64,000 nucleotides of DNA, from assembly GCF_049065735.1 (NCBI RefSeq), contig NZ_JBAKHD010000003.1, positions 124,001 through 188,000 of the forward strand, written 5' to 3'. The position numbers and the translations under genes are program-made. The stretch is from Paramesorhizobium sp049065735 (GTDB taxonomy: Bacteria > Pseudomonadota > Alphaproteobacteria > Rhizobiales > Rhizobiaceae). Positions 24,886-32,268 of this stretch are shown here, one piece after another (position 1 is the first letter of the stretch; every line of letters begins with the position of its first letter). Under the pieces are notes generated by a model, which saw only the letters and a program-made list of their open reading frames with translations, made no database searches and was not told where the DNA came from.

Positions 24886-25554
24886 ATGTCCGCCGATGAT
24901 GATCCTCTCGGACTTTCTGCCCTTACCGATGATCAGCTTGTCGAAATGGCGCGCCATGTGGCGGTCGAGTTAGGCAAGAGGCACTATGACGTAATGGCCG
25001 CTGCGCAGGCGGCCATACTCTCCGAACACGACAAAGCGAAACTAGCGCTGGAGGCGGCGGAGAAAGAAGCCGCCAGGCTGCGTAAAGAAGAAGCCGAACG
25101 AGTCGCGCGCGAGGCGGCGGACAAAGTGCGGGCCGAGATGGCCAAGGCCAGCATCGCAAAAACTCAAAAAAATTGGGCGAAGAAAAAAATTCTCGCCATG
25201 ATGGTCTCGGAAACGCTTGGGCCGGGCTGGTACATAACAGTCTGGAACCGCGATGGAGATGACAAGCGCGTCTACATCGATGGACCCGGCAAAGGCCAAA
25301 ATGAGCGCGGGTACACCAAGGACGCCAAAATCACTTATTACGTCACCGGCAACTCCTCTACAGCGCCGGGAAAATTGGTAATTCTGCAGCTCCCTAACGC
25401 GGACGAAAAGCTTATCCGCGTGATATGCGAGCAAGCCTCGCGCGACTGGAACCGGCTACAGCAGGTCAATTGCGACGACGCAATACAAAGTCCTGTCAGC
25501 CCAGCGCCCTACCCCCAATCCTACCTCGACGCCAAGGAGGCGAAGAATGTCTAA
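24886..25554 (+). CDS. Coiled-coil protein of early cassette
   Basis: 222 aa. Residues about 45-95 are a Glu/Ala/Lys/Arg heptad helix (KLALEAAEKEAARLRKEEAE), then a beta-containing domain with GPGWYITVWNRDGDDKRVYI. No family is recognised. Its end overlaps the vWA gene by 8 bp, so the two are translationally coupled and may interact. Confidence 0.7.
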   Translation: MSADDDPLGLSALTDDQLVEMARHVAVELGKRHYDVMAAAQAAILSEHDKAKLALEAAEKEAARLRKEEAERVAREAADKVRAEMAKASIAKTQKNWAKKKILAMMVSETLGPGWYITVWNRDGDDKRVYIDGPGKGQNERGYTKDAKITYYVTGNSSTAPGKLVILQLPNADEKLIRVICEQASRDWNRLQQVNCDDAIQSPVSPAPYPQSYLDAKEAKNV

Positions 25555-26161
25555 GGCACTTACCAATCCCCTCGCCGGGATCGTCGCGGCGGCAAGTAAA
25601 AAGCTCCCTGCAAAAACCGGCGCAGTGCAGGAACATGCTCACCGCGTTGCCACGGGAGCCGATGTTGTGATCCTTGCTGACACGTCAGGCTCGATGTTCG
25701 AAATGGCCGGTCGGCGGCGCAAGATTGATATCCTGTCCGAAGCACTGACTGTTGTGCGCGGCGATCTGCCAAGCGCCACCACGATTGCGTTTGACAGCCT
25801 ACCAAAGCGCCTCGCGCCGCATGAGCCGTTACCTGCCCCTGACGGCGGCACCGCCCTCCACCTCGCTATCGATGAGGCGGCGCGTCTGCGCCCCCGCAAA
25901 ACCATTGTCATTACAGATGGGCAGCCTGACAATGAGCGTCAGGCCATATCTTCAGCGGGTCGGCTGACAGGCACGATTGATGTGATCTATTGTGGTAATG
26001 ACAACGATACGCAGGCCATCGACTTTTTGCGCCGCCTCGCCGCCGCAGCAGGGGGAACGATTATTGTCCATGACCTTAAGCGGTACGGGGAGGCGAGCGT
26101 CAAAGCCATCGCCAGCGCAGCCGCCACGCTGGCATTGCCTGCTCCCAAACACGGGGCATAG
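25547..26161 (+). CDS. von Willebrand factor A (MIDAS) protein
   Basis: 204 aa. A complete metal-ion-dependent adhesion site is visible: DTSGS at residues 45-49, Thr102 in DGGTALHLAIDEA, and Asp124 in VITDGQPDN. There is no signal peptide, so it is cytoplasmic. vWA proteins usually bind partners in a metal-dependent way and often pair with AAA ATPases, but none is encoded here. The coupled coiled-coil gene before it is the likely partner. Host takeover, anti-defence or exclusion are possible roles. Confidence 0.8.
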   Translation: MSKALTNPLAGIVAAASKKLPAKTGAVQEHAHRVATGADVVILADTSGSMFEMAGRRRKIDILSEALTVVRGDLPSATTIAFDSLPKRLAPHEPLPAPDGGTALHLAIDEAARLRPRKTIVITDGQPDNERQAISSAGRLTGTIDVIYCGNDNDTQAIDFLRRLAAAAGGTIIVHDLKRYGEASVKAIASAAATLALPAPKHGA

Positions 26162-26261
26162 CGCGTCCAATAAGAAGTTTCGATCCACGCCCGATGGGCG
26201 ACGAGGCCATGGTTAGCATAGCCGTACGAAAAGGCAACAACTCAAAGCTTGCGGACGACAT

Positions 26262-26714
26262 ATGAGTTACCTCTATTTTGTTACTCTCAACACCGGCTCT
26301 ACCAGCACCATGGACGCGCCCGATGCCACCGTGACGCATTCGGCTGCGCTTGACCTTGGGCGGGCCTTACGCGACGGGCGCGCTCCGATAACCGCCCATA
26401 ATGGCTATGATCTGGCGGTGCTGACGGTGGGGCGGTCAATGCTCTGTACCGTCTATAAGGGCAACTCCCCGCTGGCGACGTTTGGCGTTGCGGCTCAGGC
26501 GCGTGGCGCGGCGAAGCTATGGCATATGATGCATGAGACCGCGCCGAACTACGGGCTTAAAACGGATGCCAACAATCCTCCTGCCCTCCCATGGTGCGCG
26601 GTGCGCGTGGAGCCGGGGTTGCTCAAGGACTTCGGCGCGTCCCGCTGGCTTGCGTCATACGAACTTGAGATTGCGACGGCGTGGATAGAGAGGAGGCATA
26701 GGGATGAAGCATGA
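26262..26714 (+). CDS. Unknown protein of early cassette
   Basis: 150 aa. MSYLYFVTLNTGSTSTMDAP start, a central YDLAVLTVGRSMLCTVYKG beta region and a helical end. No family is recognised. The 100 bp before it contain an 18-codon frame (26209-26265) that is probably not a gene. Its end overlaps the next gene by 11 bp. Confidence 0.65.
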   Translation: MSYLYFVTLNTGSTSTMDAPDATVTHSAALDLGRALRDGRAPITAHNGYDLAVLTVGRSMLCTVYKGNSPLATFGVAAQARGAAKLWHMMHETAPNYGLKTDANNPPALPWCAVRVEPGLLKDFGASRWLASYELEIATAWIERRHRDEA

Positions 26715-26928
26715 CTACGAGACAGACCCGCGATCCTTCGCCGATTGTCTCAAGGACTTCTCCTTGCGCATTAATGGCGGGAGCGCTTATGGATCACGTC
26801 AAAAAGCGGCTGAAGAGCTTCGCGTCCCGGCTACGAGAATCAACGATTGGATGCTGGGGCGCACCTGCCCCTATGAGCAAGCGTTCCGCCGCCAAATGAC
26901 GCTCATATCGGAGATGACAAGGAGATAA
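26704..26928 (+). CDS. Small HTH-like protein ending the early cassette
   Basis: 74 aa. YGSRQKAAEELRVPATRINDW has the spacing of a helix-turn-helix, with a Cro/XRE-like feel. As the last gene behind the 24357 promoter it may be the autoregulator that binds the 24362-24385 palindrome; this is inference. It meets the leftward replication operon tail to tail. Confidence 0.65.
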   Translation: MKHDYETDPRSFADCLKDFSLRINGGSAYGSRQKAAEELRVPATRINDWMLGRTCPYEQAFRRQMTLISEMTRR

Positions 26929-26940
26929 CATAAGCCGCGG

Positions 26941-27525
26941 CTATGCCGCTCTCCTTCGATTATGCGTGAAAAAATGTCGGTGCAACGCATTGAGGGCGAG
27001 ACGGATATCACCAAGCATGTGCGGGAAATATGCGTCCCGCTCCAGCATGTAGTCAACAGCTGCCCATAGGTTGCCGACGCGAGTTTCCTCCTGCGCTGCC
27101 TCAATCGCCTTTCTCGCATCATCGTATGACTGCTTCGCGCGCCTTACCCACGCGTCATACTCATCGGGGTCAGATGCACCCACCGCGCCATTTTGATCAT
27201 AGTGTGCTGCCGGGGACAGATCGGCCTTACGATAATCGTTCAGCACCTCACGATATCGCTCTGCCGCCTCGTATTGGTCCGCGCTAATACCGTCAGTTTT
27301 GTCACGCTTCCATGCAAGGTGCAGGCGTCCGAGATTGTCCCCCGCCAGATCGCTCAATGCTTCGGATGCCGTCATCCCGAATATCCTCATCCTTGCCTGT
27401 TGCGCCACCTTTGCCGGCGGCTCCTTCGCTCGCGATATCTGCCCGGAGGGTGTACGGAGCGCGCCCTCCTTCCGTGGTCTTCCTCGTTTCGCCTTGAGCT
27501 TCGCCGCTTTCGAATAGCTTTTCAT
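26941..27525 (-). CDS. Unknown protein with N-terminal AT-hook-like RGRPRK
   Basis: 194 aa. A basic start (KLKAKRGRPRKEGAL) resembles an AT-hook, followed by helical segments rich in Asp/Arg/Tyr, ending with FFTHNRRRAA. It is the last gene of the leftward operon. The position beyond replication genes would suit an antiterminator or late regulator, but no motif proves this. Confidence 0.65.
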   Translation of the reverse strand: MKSYSKAAKLKAKRGRPRKEGALRTPSGQISRAKEPPAKVAQQARMRIFGMTASEALSDLAGDNLGRLHLAWKRDKTDGISADQYEAAERYREVLNDYRKADLSPAAHYDQNGAVGASDPDEYDAWVRRAKQSYDDARKAIEAAQEETRVGNLWAAVDYMLERDAYFPHMLGDIRLALNALHRHFFTHNRRRAA

Positions 27526-27698
27526 TTAAGTCCCCACACAATAAGCATCAGCAGCAGTAAGAGGCGGATGTCGTGAAGCAGATCGATGATTTGGATCGTT
27601 TCGGGTTGATCGCTCCTGTCGTGCCAAATCCAGTTATTCGGCCATAGTTTTGCCGGGTGCGTCTTTCTGTTCCGTTCGCTTCTCTCTGCGCGCGTCAT
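27522..27698 (-). CDS. 58-aa tail-anchored membrane protein
   Basis: Found by reading the junction: ATG 27698 with AGGAG 6 nt upstream, stop overlapping the next ATG (ATGA at 27522-27525). The N-terminal half is basic (MTRAERSERNRKTHPAKLWP); the C-terminal end is one hydrophobic helix (DIRLLLLLMLIVWGLK). It would insert C-tail first in the inner membrane. An ATG one codon earlier is possible. Function unknown. Confidence 0.6.
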   Translation of the reverse strand: MTRAERSERNRKTHPAKLWPNNWIWHDRSDQPETIQIIDLLHDIRLLLLLMLIVWGLK

Positions 27699-27707
27699 CA
27701 TCCTCTC

Positions 27708-28259
27708 CTATGCCGCTCTCTTGCGCAGACGCGCCATTGTGGCCTCTCTGCCGTGTGCTCTGATAAATGCCGCCGCCTGTGACCGGCTCTCGAAGCCAAA
27801 ACGGTTTTTCGCATGGAGGATCGTGGTGTGGTCCCGGCCTCCGACGCGCTCAGCAATTTGCGGCAGGCTTAAATCCGGACGCAGCGCCCAAACGCAAAGG
27901 ATCGCATAATGACGGGCATCAACCAGTGTATGCGCGCGCCGCGAGCCGATGATATCTTCATAGGTAAATGGCGTTCCCTGAATGGCGGCGCTGAGAATGG
28001 TGCGGATAGGCAGACGCTTTGCCGGTCTGCCAAGCTCCACCTCGTGAAACGCGGCGATGATCTGACGATAGCGCTCTTCCGCTTTCTGCTTGGCCTCCTC
28101 TTCTCGTGCCTCTTTTACCCGCTCCGATTCCGCAATGTGCTGCTTCATCCGTGCGATTTTGGCTTCTCGCTCGATCTTCGCGCGCTTTTCCTCTGCCTTG
28201 CGCTTGGCGATGACAGCCGCTGCTGCGCGGTTGGTGTGGATTGCTGATACTGCGAACAT
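27708..28259 (-). CDS. Coiled coil plus DnaA domain IV-like DNA-binding protein
   Basis: 183 aa from ATG 28259 (TAATG overlap with the previous stop). Residues about 15-75 form a charged coiled coil. The C-terminal part has VDARHYAILCVWALRPDLSL followed by PQIAERVGGRDHTTILHA, the DnaA-box-binding signature of domain IV. There is no AAA+ domain. It probably binds DnaA-box-like sites at the phage origin or competes with host DnaA. The arrangement suits a replication or replication-control protein. Confidence 0.8.
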   Translation of the reverse strand: MFAVSAIHTNRAAAAVIAKRKAEEKRAKIEREAKIARMKQHIAESERVKEAREEEAKQKAEERYRQIIAAFHEVELGRPAKRLPIRTILSAAIQGTPFTYEDIIGSRRAHTLVDARHYAILCVWALRPDLSLPQIAERVGGRDHTTILHAKNRFGFESRSQAAAFIRAHGREATMARLRKRAA

Positions 28260-28756
28260 TATGCGCTCCTCTGGATAGGCCCGTAGACCGTCGCGGTTTT
28301 GGCCACCCACAGCGCGCCGGTTGGATATTCCTTGCGCTTGGCGAGCCAAGTCAGATGGTCTATTCCGGTCGCCACGACGGCGCGGCCCTTCAAATGGTCC
28401 CGCTCGCCTCGCCTCTTACGAAACTCCAAAATTTCGGCCTGCTGTGCCCGTAGCTCCTGTTGGTAAGCCAGCCGGTCAATGATCGGCTGCATGATACGCT
28501 CGCACTCACGGCGCAGCTCTGGCGGCGACGGCATGAAACCATGCGTGAGGCCCGAATGGCCCTGAATGATATCGTCCACCGCAACGTTGAGGCTGTGGCG
28601 AGTGACGCCACGAAGCGCCCGGAGATAGACCTCTCTTACCAGCTTGCGGTCAGCTGGCGCGCGCGACGGCAATGCGGAGAGGATGTACATTGCCTTCTCG
28701 ATATCCTCCGCCGTCACCAGCATCGAGTATGTGTCGTTCGTAGCCATCTGGTTCAT
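28259..28756 (-). CDS. Helical replication-module protein, unknown
   Basis: 165 aa from ATG 28756 (GAGGGA 10 nt upstream). A regular helical domain (AEDIEKAMYILSALPSRAPA, then VREVYLRALRGVTRHSL) is followed by a basic helix. Its start lies 107 bp inside the replisome-organiser-like gene, an unusually long overlap. The context suggests a DNA replication accessory protein such as a loader partner. Confidence 0.65.
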   Translation of the reverse strand: MNQMATNDTYSMLVTAEDIEKAMYILSALPSRAPADRKLVREVYLRALRGVTRHSLNVAVDDIIQGHSGLTHGFMPSPPELRRECERIMQPIIDRLAYQQELRAQQAEILEFRKRRGERDHLKGRAVVATGIDHLTWLAKRKEYPTGALWVAKTATVYGPIQRSA

Positions 28757-29378
28757 CGGTGAAAATCCCTCTTTCTCGCAGCGCTTCGGCCCAAATGTCG
28801 GTATGCGACACAGCGCGCTTTGGAGGCGGTTCGGCGCGTTTGACGGTCGGCTCATCGAGCCAGCACTGTCCGTTGAGCCACGTGGCCGCGTGTTTCGTGA
28901 ATTCCGGGTTCTCGCCTCGGCGCTCGTCGGCATAGCGACGTAGGCCAGTGAGGATTTCTGCGAGATCGGCCTGCTTGCGAGCTGACCGGTAAGCCTTGAT
29001 GGCCTGCCCCTTCCCGACTTTGCGAGGATAGGCCGGCCAAAACTGTTGCTCGAACTCGGCTTCGAGCGAAACTGAGGAAGCGTTAGCTTCCGAAGTCGTG
29101 GAAGGGGTTATTTTTTCTTTAGGGGGTGTGGGGGAGGTTTCTTTTTTAGGGGAAACCATGTCACATGCTGTCACGTCCTGTCCCGTGACGTCACGTGACA
29201 TCCCGTGACGTTGGCGAGCCTTCCGTTCACGATCAGACGCGCGACGGGCTTCAATGGCGTGGCCGACTTCATCCTTCGTCGCCTGCTCAACAGACGACAG
29301 CATTTCAGCGACCGCGCGCGCTTGCTCCTCGGTAAGGCCAATGGTCGCCATTTTCATGAGAACTGTAGGGGGTATCAT
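28650..29378 (-). CDS. Replisome organiser / helicase-loader-like protein
   Basis: 242 aa from ATG 29378, which overlaps the RusA stop by ATGA. Residues about 110-180 carry FEQQFWPAYPRKVGKGQAIK and HAATWLNGQCWLDE, the pattern shared by phage replication proteins that load host DnaB. The N-terminal third is charged and probably flexible. It should work with the DnaA-IV-like protein downstream. Confidence 0.75.
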   Translation of the reverse strand: MIPPTVLMKMATIGLTEEQARAVAEMLSSVEQATKDEVGHAIEARRASDRERKARQRHGMSRDVTGQDVTACDMVSPKKETSPTPPKEKITPSTTSEANASSVSLEAEFEQQFWPAYPRKVGKGQAIKAYRSARKQADLAEILTGLRRYADERRGENPEFTKHAATWLNGQCWLDEPTVKRAEPPPKRAVSHTDIWAEALRERGIFTDEPDGYERHILDAGDGGGYREGNVHPLRIAVARAS

Positions 29379-29728
29379 GCCGCCAGCGCCTCCTCGGCGC
29401 GTTGCAAAATGACGACGCACTCATCCTTCAAACCGGCATCCCACGTCATGGTGAGCCGCTCACAGAGGTTGTCGTTCTTGATGACCTGGTAGTGCTGGAG
29501 AACGTCGAGAATGGCCTTGGCGCGATTGTCGAGGTCCATGCGCTTGTTCGGGCGCTTAAGCGCCACGCACAGCGAAAACGGCTCATCCACGATGGCATTG
29601 CGCCCACGGATGAAATAGCCGCAGTCCGCGCGCCATTTGGCATAGGTTGGAGAGTGGCGGCGCGATTTGCCCCACCCAACGTAGATTTCCCACACAGAAG
29701 GCGGGAAAGGCAGGGCGAGCATGATCAT
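29375..29728 (-). CDS. rusA: RusA-family Holliday junction resolvase
   Basis: 117 aa, the normal family length. ATG 29728 overlaps the previous stop (ATGA). MIMLALPFPPSVW starts the fold, and KRPNKRMDLDNRAKAILDVL contains the catalytic aspartates of the D-x-DN-x-x-K motif. It resolves branched DNA made by phage recombination and replication. Confidence 0.9.
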   Translation of the reverse strand: MIMLALPFPPSVWEIYVGWGKSRRHSPTYAKWRADCGYFIRGRNAIVDEPFSLCVALKRPNKRMDLDNRAKAILDVLQHYQVIKNDNLCERLTMTWDAGLKDECVVILQRAEEALAA

Positions 29729-29928
29729 GCCGCCTCGCTTTCCGCCTGACGGCCGGCAATCTCTTTTTTGATGAGGCTCACGACTTGCCGGCGATGCTGG
29801 AGGATTTGCTCCTGCTGCAAAAACCACGCCTCCCCGCGCGTCTTCTTGCGGCGGTGAAACGCAATGAAGTCTTCCAGCGAACTGACCTCGCCTATCGCCG
29901 TGGTGAGCATGGTGCGCAGAGGAAGCAT
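29725..29928 (-). CDS. Small helical unknown protein
   Basis: 67 aa; GEVSSLEDFIAFHRRKKTRG and a long basic helix. It overlaps the RusA start (ATGA) and has a good ribosome site (GAGGTGACGC). Unknown family; part of the leftward early operon. Confidence 0.65.
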   Translation of the reverse strand: MLPLRTMLTTAIGEVSSLEDFIAFHRRKKTRGEAWFLQQEQILQHRRQVVSLIKKEIAGRQAESEAA

Positions 29929-29931
29929 GCG

Positions 29932-30192
29932 TCACCTCACGCCAGCCGGTATGTTTGCGGACATTCCGGTAAAAGGCCTATGCTGTCCGGCGTCATTACC
30001 TCGTGCTGCCTGAGCCAGCGGAAGGCTGCCCCCCCCTACCGGCCTGCTGTCGCGAGATGTGAAATATAGATAACCGTCAATGGCTTCCTTGCTTTCCGAA
30101 AGCTGGCATACGATCACGTCGCCAGAATGCAGGCGACCGAGAACGGGCTTGACGTAATGCGGGATTTTCTGCTGCTCTTGAACGGCGCTCAT
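29932..30192 (-). CDS. Small unknown early protein
   Basis: 86 aa with a strand-rich N-terminal half (GRLHSGDVIVCQLSESKEA) and a Gly/Arg-rich end. It lies 3 bp from each neighbour. No family is recognised; the first half looks like a small beta-barrel. Confidence 0.55.
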   Translation of the reverse strand: MSAVQEQQKIPHYVKPVLGRLHSGDVIVCQLSESKEAIDGYLYFTSRDSRPVGGGSLPLAQAARGNDAGQHRPFTGMSANIPAGVR

Positions 30193-30195
30193 CTG

Positions 30196-30642
30196 TCACC
30201 TTTCTCTATCCGGGATGGGAACGACTTCTCGTCCTTCTCGCGCCGAACTCGCCTCAACCAGTACCGGCGTAATTTCTGCCAAGCCGTCACTGACAGGCGC
30301 TCCAGCCAAAGCATCAGCCATGCCAAGAAGTTTCGAATGACGTGCATGTGCTAGCTCCCTCTCGGCCTGGTATGCTTTTTCTGATGCTTCGCGCGCGGCC
30401 CTGTACGCGCGAGCGATTGCCGCATAAGCGGATACAGGCATGTCTTTGATTGACCGGTAGCGCAGCCGGTGCATCCACGCGGCTGGAGCGCCATAAAGAC
30501 GCTCGGCGCGATACATTGCAGCCTCCAGCGTGTCGCCCGGCCCCTGATAGGCGGCCTTAAGGATGAAGTCGCTCATCCCCCGCGCGCTGCTGACAAACTC
30601 GACACTCATTTTGTCAGATCCTTCAAAACCTTTGTCGGACAT
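30196..30642 (-). CDS. Helical unknown early protein
   Basis: 148 aa (start at 30642; ATG 30609 with AAGGA is an alternative). An all-helical core AERLYGAPAAWMHRLRYRSI followed by Ala/Arg/Glu helices; no known domain. The initial region overlaps the preceding gene by 37 bp if the longer start is used. Confidence 0.6.
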   Translation of the reverse strand: MSDKGFEGSDKMSVEFVSSARGMSDFILKAAYQGPGDTLEAAMYRAERLYGAPAAWMHRLRYRSIKDMPVSAYAAIARAYRAAREASEKAYQAERELAHARHSKLLGMADALAGAPVSDGLAEITPVLVEASSAREGREVVPIPDRER

Positions 30643-30968
30643 TTCAAAGCTCTCCAGCTACGTTTCAGGACAGCGACGAACTGGAACGCAACGATCTGGA
30701 GAGGTTGGATTTGGAGCACATTGGGATGGCGGCTTGGCGAGTGCTTAAGAAGGCTCGCCAAGCCGCGATTGCCAGACACGCACAACAGGAGACTGGCGAG
30801 ATAGGCGCGGATGCGGAAAGACGTGGCCCGGTTGCGTTTGTGACGGGAGAGATAGCCACGCGCCAGCACGTCGCACCCGCTGCTACGGGAGACCGTGCTG
30901 AACTTCAAAGAGCGCGCATGAAGCGCCCCGTAGGTCTCTGAAATGGAATACGAGCAAGGCTTAACCAT
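30606..30968 (-). CDS. Basic small unknown protein
   Basis: 120 aa from ATG 30968, which has GTGGAGG 5 nt upstream and overlaps the preceding stop by 8 bp. Very Arg/Ser/Lys-rich and Leu-rich, with a hydrophobic YLASLLLCVSG. The start context supports a real gene, although an opposite-strand frame is also open here. Confidence 0.5.
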   Translation of the reverse strand: MVKPCSYSISETYGALHARSLKFSTVSRSSGCDVLARGYLSRHKRNRATSFRIRAYLASLLLCVSGNRGLASLLKHSPSRHPNVLQIQPLQIVAFQFVAVLKRSWRALKCPTKVLKDLTK

Positions 30969-31335
30969 CGCCGCCTCCACAGCCTTGCTCAGATGGAGCC
31001 GCGCTGGAACGCGATACATTTCCAGCGCGGCTCCCTTGGTCCGCCGCTTGGGAGGAGGACGGGGTGGCGGACAGGTGGAACCCACGATCAGCGTAGGCGA
31101 GGTCGATGAATTTACGGTCTGATTCTTTCAAACCAGAAATTATCTCCTGGACGGGAGCGCCGCTCTTCACCATTGAAAGGAGGGATATCGTATTGAAATT
31201 AGCGGCTGCTTCCCTCACAGCCTCCCTCAGTGTCGAGGGAAGTGCATCGAAAGCATCCATCCTTTCTTTCGGAGGTATGGGGCGCTTTGTGTAAGCGAAA
31301 CCAGAAACCTTTTCGCCGGAGTTGCTCGTTCTCAT
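30961..31335 (-). CDS. Conserved phage protein, PPKERMDAFDALP type
   Basis: 124 aa. RPIPPKERMDAFDALPSTLR and VREAAANFNTISLLSM form a helical domain that I have seen as a pattern in alphaproteobacterial prophages; the C-terminus is low-complexity Ser/Gly. Function unknown. ATGA-coupled to the small membrane gene before it. Confidence 0.65.
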   Translation of the reverse strand: MRTSNSGEKVSGFAYTKRPIPPKERMDAFDALPSTLREAVREAAANFNTISLLSMVKSGAPVQEIISGLKESDRKFIDLAYADRGFHLSATPSSSQAADQGSRAGNVSRSSAAPSEQGCGGGDG

Positions 31336-31481
31336 GCCTCAGCCCTCCATGCGAGAGCCGCGACAACGGCAACGGTGAAGCTGATGCCATCAACGAAGAA
31401 CGAAATGGCTTCCCCGCTGTGCAGGCCAAGAGCGAGCATCGCGGCGGCACAAACGAAATTGCAGAGCGCCATGAACATCAT
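31332..31481 (-). CDS. 49-aa membrane protein
   Basis: Found from the junctions: ATG 31481 overlaps the stop of the first gene (ATGA), and its own TGA overlaps ATG 31335 (ATGA). The product starts MMFMALCNFVCAAAMLALGL and has two hydrophobic helices with a short polar turn. It may be a superinfection-exclusion or lysis-control type peptide; no family is recognised. Confidence 0.6.
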   Translation of the reverse strand: MMFMALCNFVCAAAMLALGLHSGEAISFFVDGISFTVAVVAALAWRAEA

Positions 31482-31750
31482 GCGGCCCTCTCAGTGGAGG
31501 GCGTGTGCTTGAGGGCGATCGAGCGCGGGATTTCAACGGGCCACGGGGTGTTTTCCGGCCACTTCGCTGAGAACCGCCTGACAACCTCGTCATATTTGCG
31601 AGCGGTAAAGGTGGTCGCACCTTCACGGATACGAATGAAGAATTTCCCGTCCGAAGCGATATGCTTCCCAACGGTGGTTTCTTCAATCTCTTTGGCTGCG
31701 CCGTAAATTGTCGCGAGCGTGAGGAGGTTTTTGGCGAGCTGTGTTTCCAT
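31478..31750 (-). CDS. First gene of the leftward early operon, unknown
   Basis: 90 aa. METQLAKNLLTLATIYGAAK then a beta-like region (GKFFIRIREGATTFTARKYD). The start codon lies only 8 bp from the -10 box of its promoter, so the mRNA may be leaderless. The position next to the operator region is the place of a Cro or N-like protein, but no HTH is obvious. Confidence 0.65.
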   Translation of the reverse strand: METQLAKNLLTLATIYGAAKEIEETTVGKHIASDGKFFIRIREGATTFTARKYDEVVRRFSAKWPENTPWPVEIPRSIALKHTPSTERAA

Positions 31751-31757
31751 AGCTCGG

Positions 31758-31830
31758 CATAATAGTAGGATGTTTCCTACTTTTCAATGGGAAACTTCCG
31801 ATTTCCATTCCAGTGGGGAAAAATCCTATT
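31758..31830. promoter_or_regulatory. Leftward early promoter with three repressor-operator-like sites
   Basis: Minus strand: TTGAAA (31786-31781), exactly 17 bp, TATTAT (31763-31758). The spacer is filled by the palindrome AGTAGGA-TGTT-TCCTACT (31763-31780). Two weaker copies follow: TGGGA-AACT-TCCGA (31787-31800) and TGGGGA-AAAA-TCCTA (31814-31828), the latter overlapping a possible TATTCT -10 for the rightward repressor gene. The same operator occurs at 34763-34810. Confidence 0.8.
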
Positions 31831-31839
31831 CTAGTCGCT

Positions 31840-32178
31840 ATGATGAACCTGAAAGAAATTGTCTCTGAGCGCTTAAAGCAGCTCGGCATAGGCCCCGTGG
31901 AAGCGGCTACCGCTGGCGGGATCGAGCGAACATATATCCGCGACATTATCGAGGGGAAAAAGAAATCCGTCCGCGCTGATAAACTGGCCGGATTAGCGAA
32001 AGCTCTAAAGTTGGACGCCTCGGCCCTCGCAGAAGGACGGATGGTACCCACCGATGAAGGCAGCCCCTCCGCTCCTCTCAAAGAAGAATTTGATGATCTT
32101 TTTTCTAGGGCAAGCGAAGAAGATCAAGAGGCAGTTTTGCAGCTAATGCGCCGACTCGTTGCCTCAAGAAAAGGATAG
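31840..32178 (+). CDS. CI-like HTH repressor without peptidase domain
   Basis: 112 aa (ATG 31840 or 31843). N-terminal XRE-type HTH (ERLKQLGIGPVEAATAGGIE, then RTYIRDIIEGKKKSVRADKL). The C-terminus is a short acidic helix, not an S24 protease-like domain. So prophage induction cannot work by RecA-stimulated self-cleavage of this protein. It faces the operators at 31763-31828 and is the best candidate to bind them. Confidence 0.8.
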   Translation: MMNLKEIVSERLKQLGIGPVEAATAGGIERTYIRDIIEGKKKSVRADKLAGLAKALKLDASALAEGRMVPTDEGSPSAPLKEEFDDLFSRASEEDQEAVLQLMRRLVASRKG

Positions 32179-32268
32179 CCGCCCGCCGTTCATCCTCTGT
32201 CATTGTCGACCAAATCACCCCGGCCTCCGCCTTTTTATCCACGATACCCGCCGCCCTCTCCTCTGGAC

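Noticed and set aside
26209..26265. 18-codon frame before the 26262 gene
   Set aside because: Too short and no conserved feature; the overlap with the next ATG may be chance.
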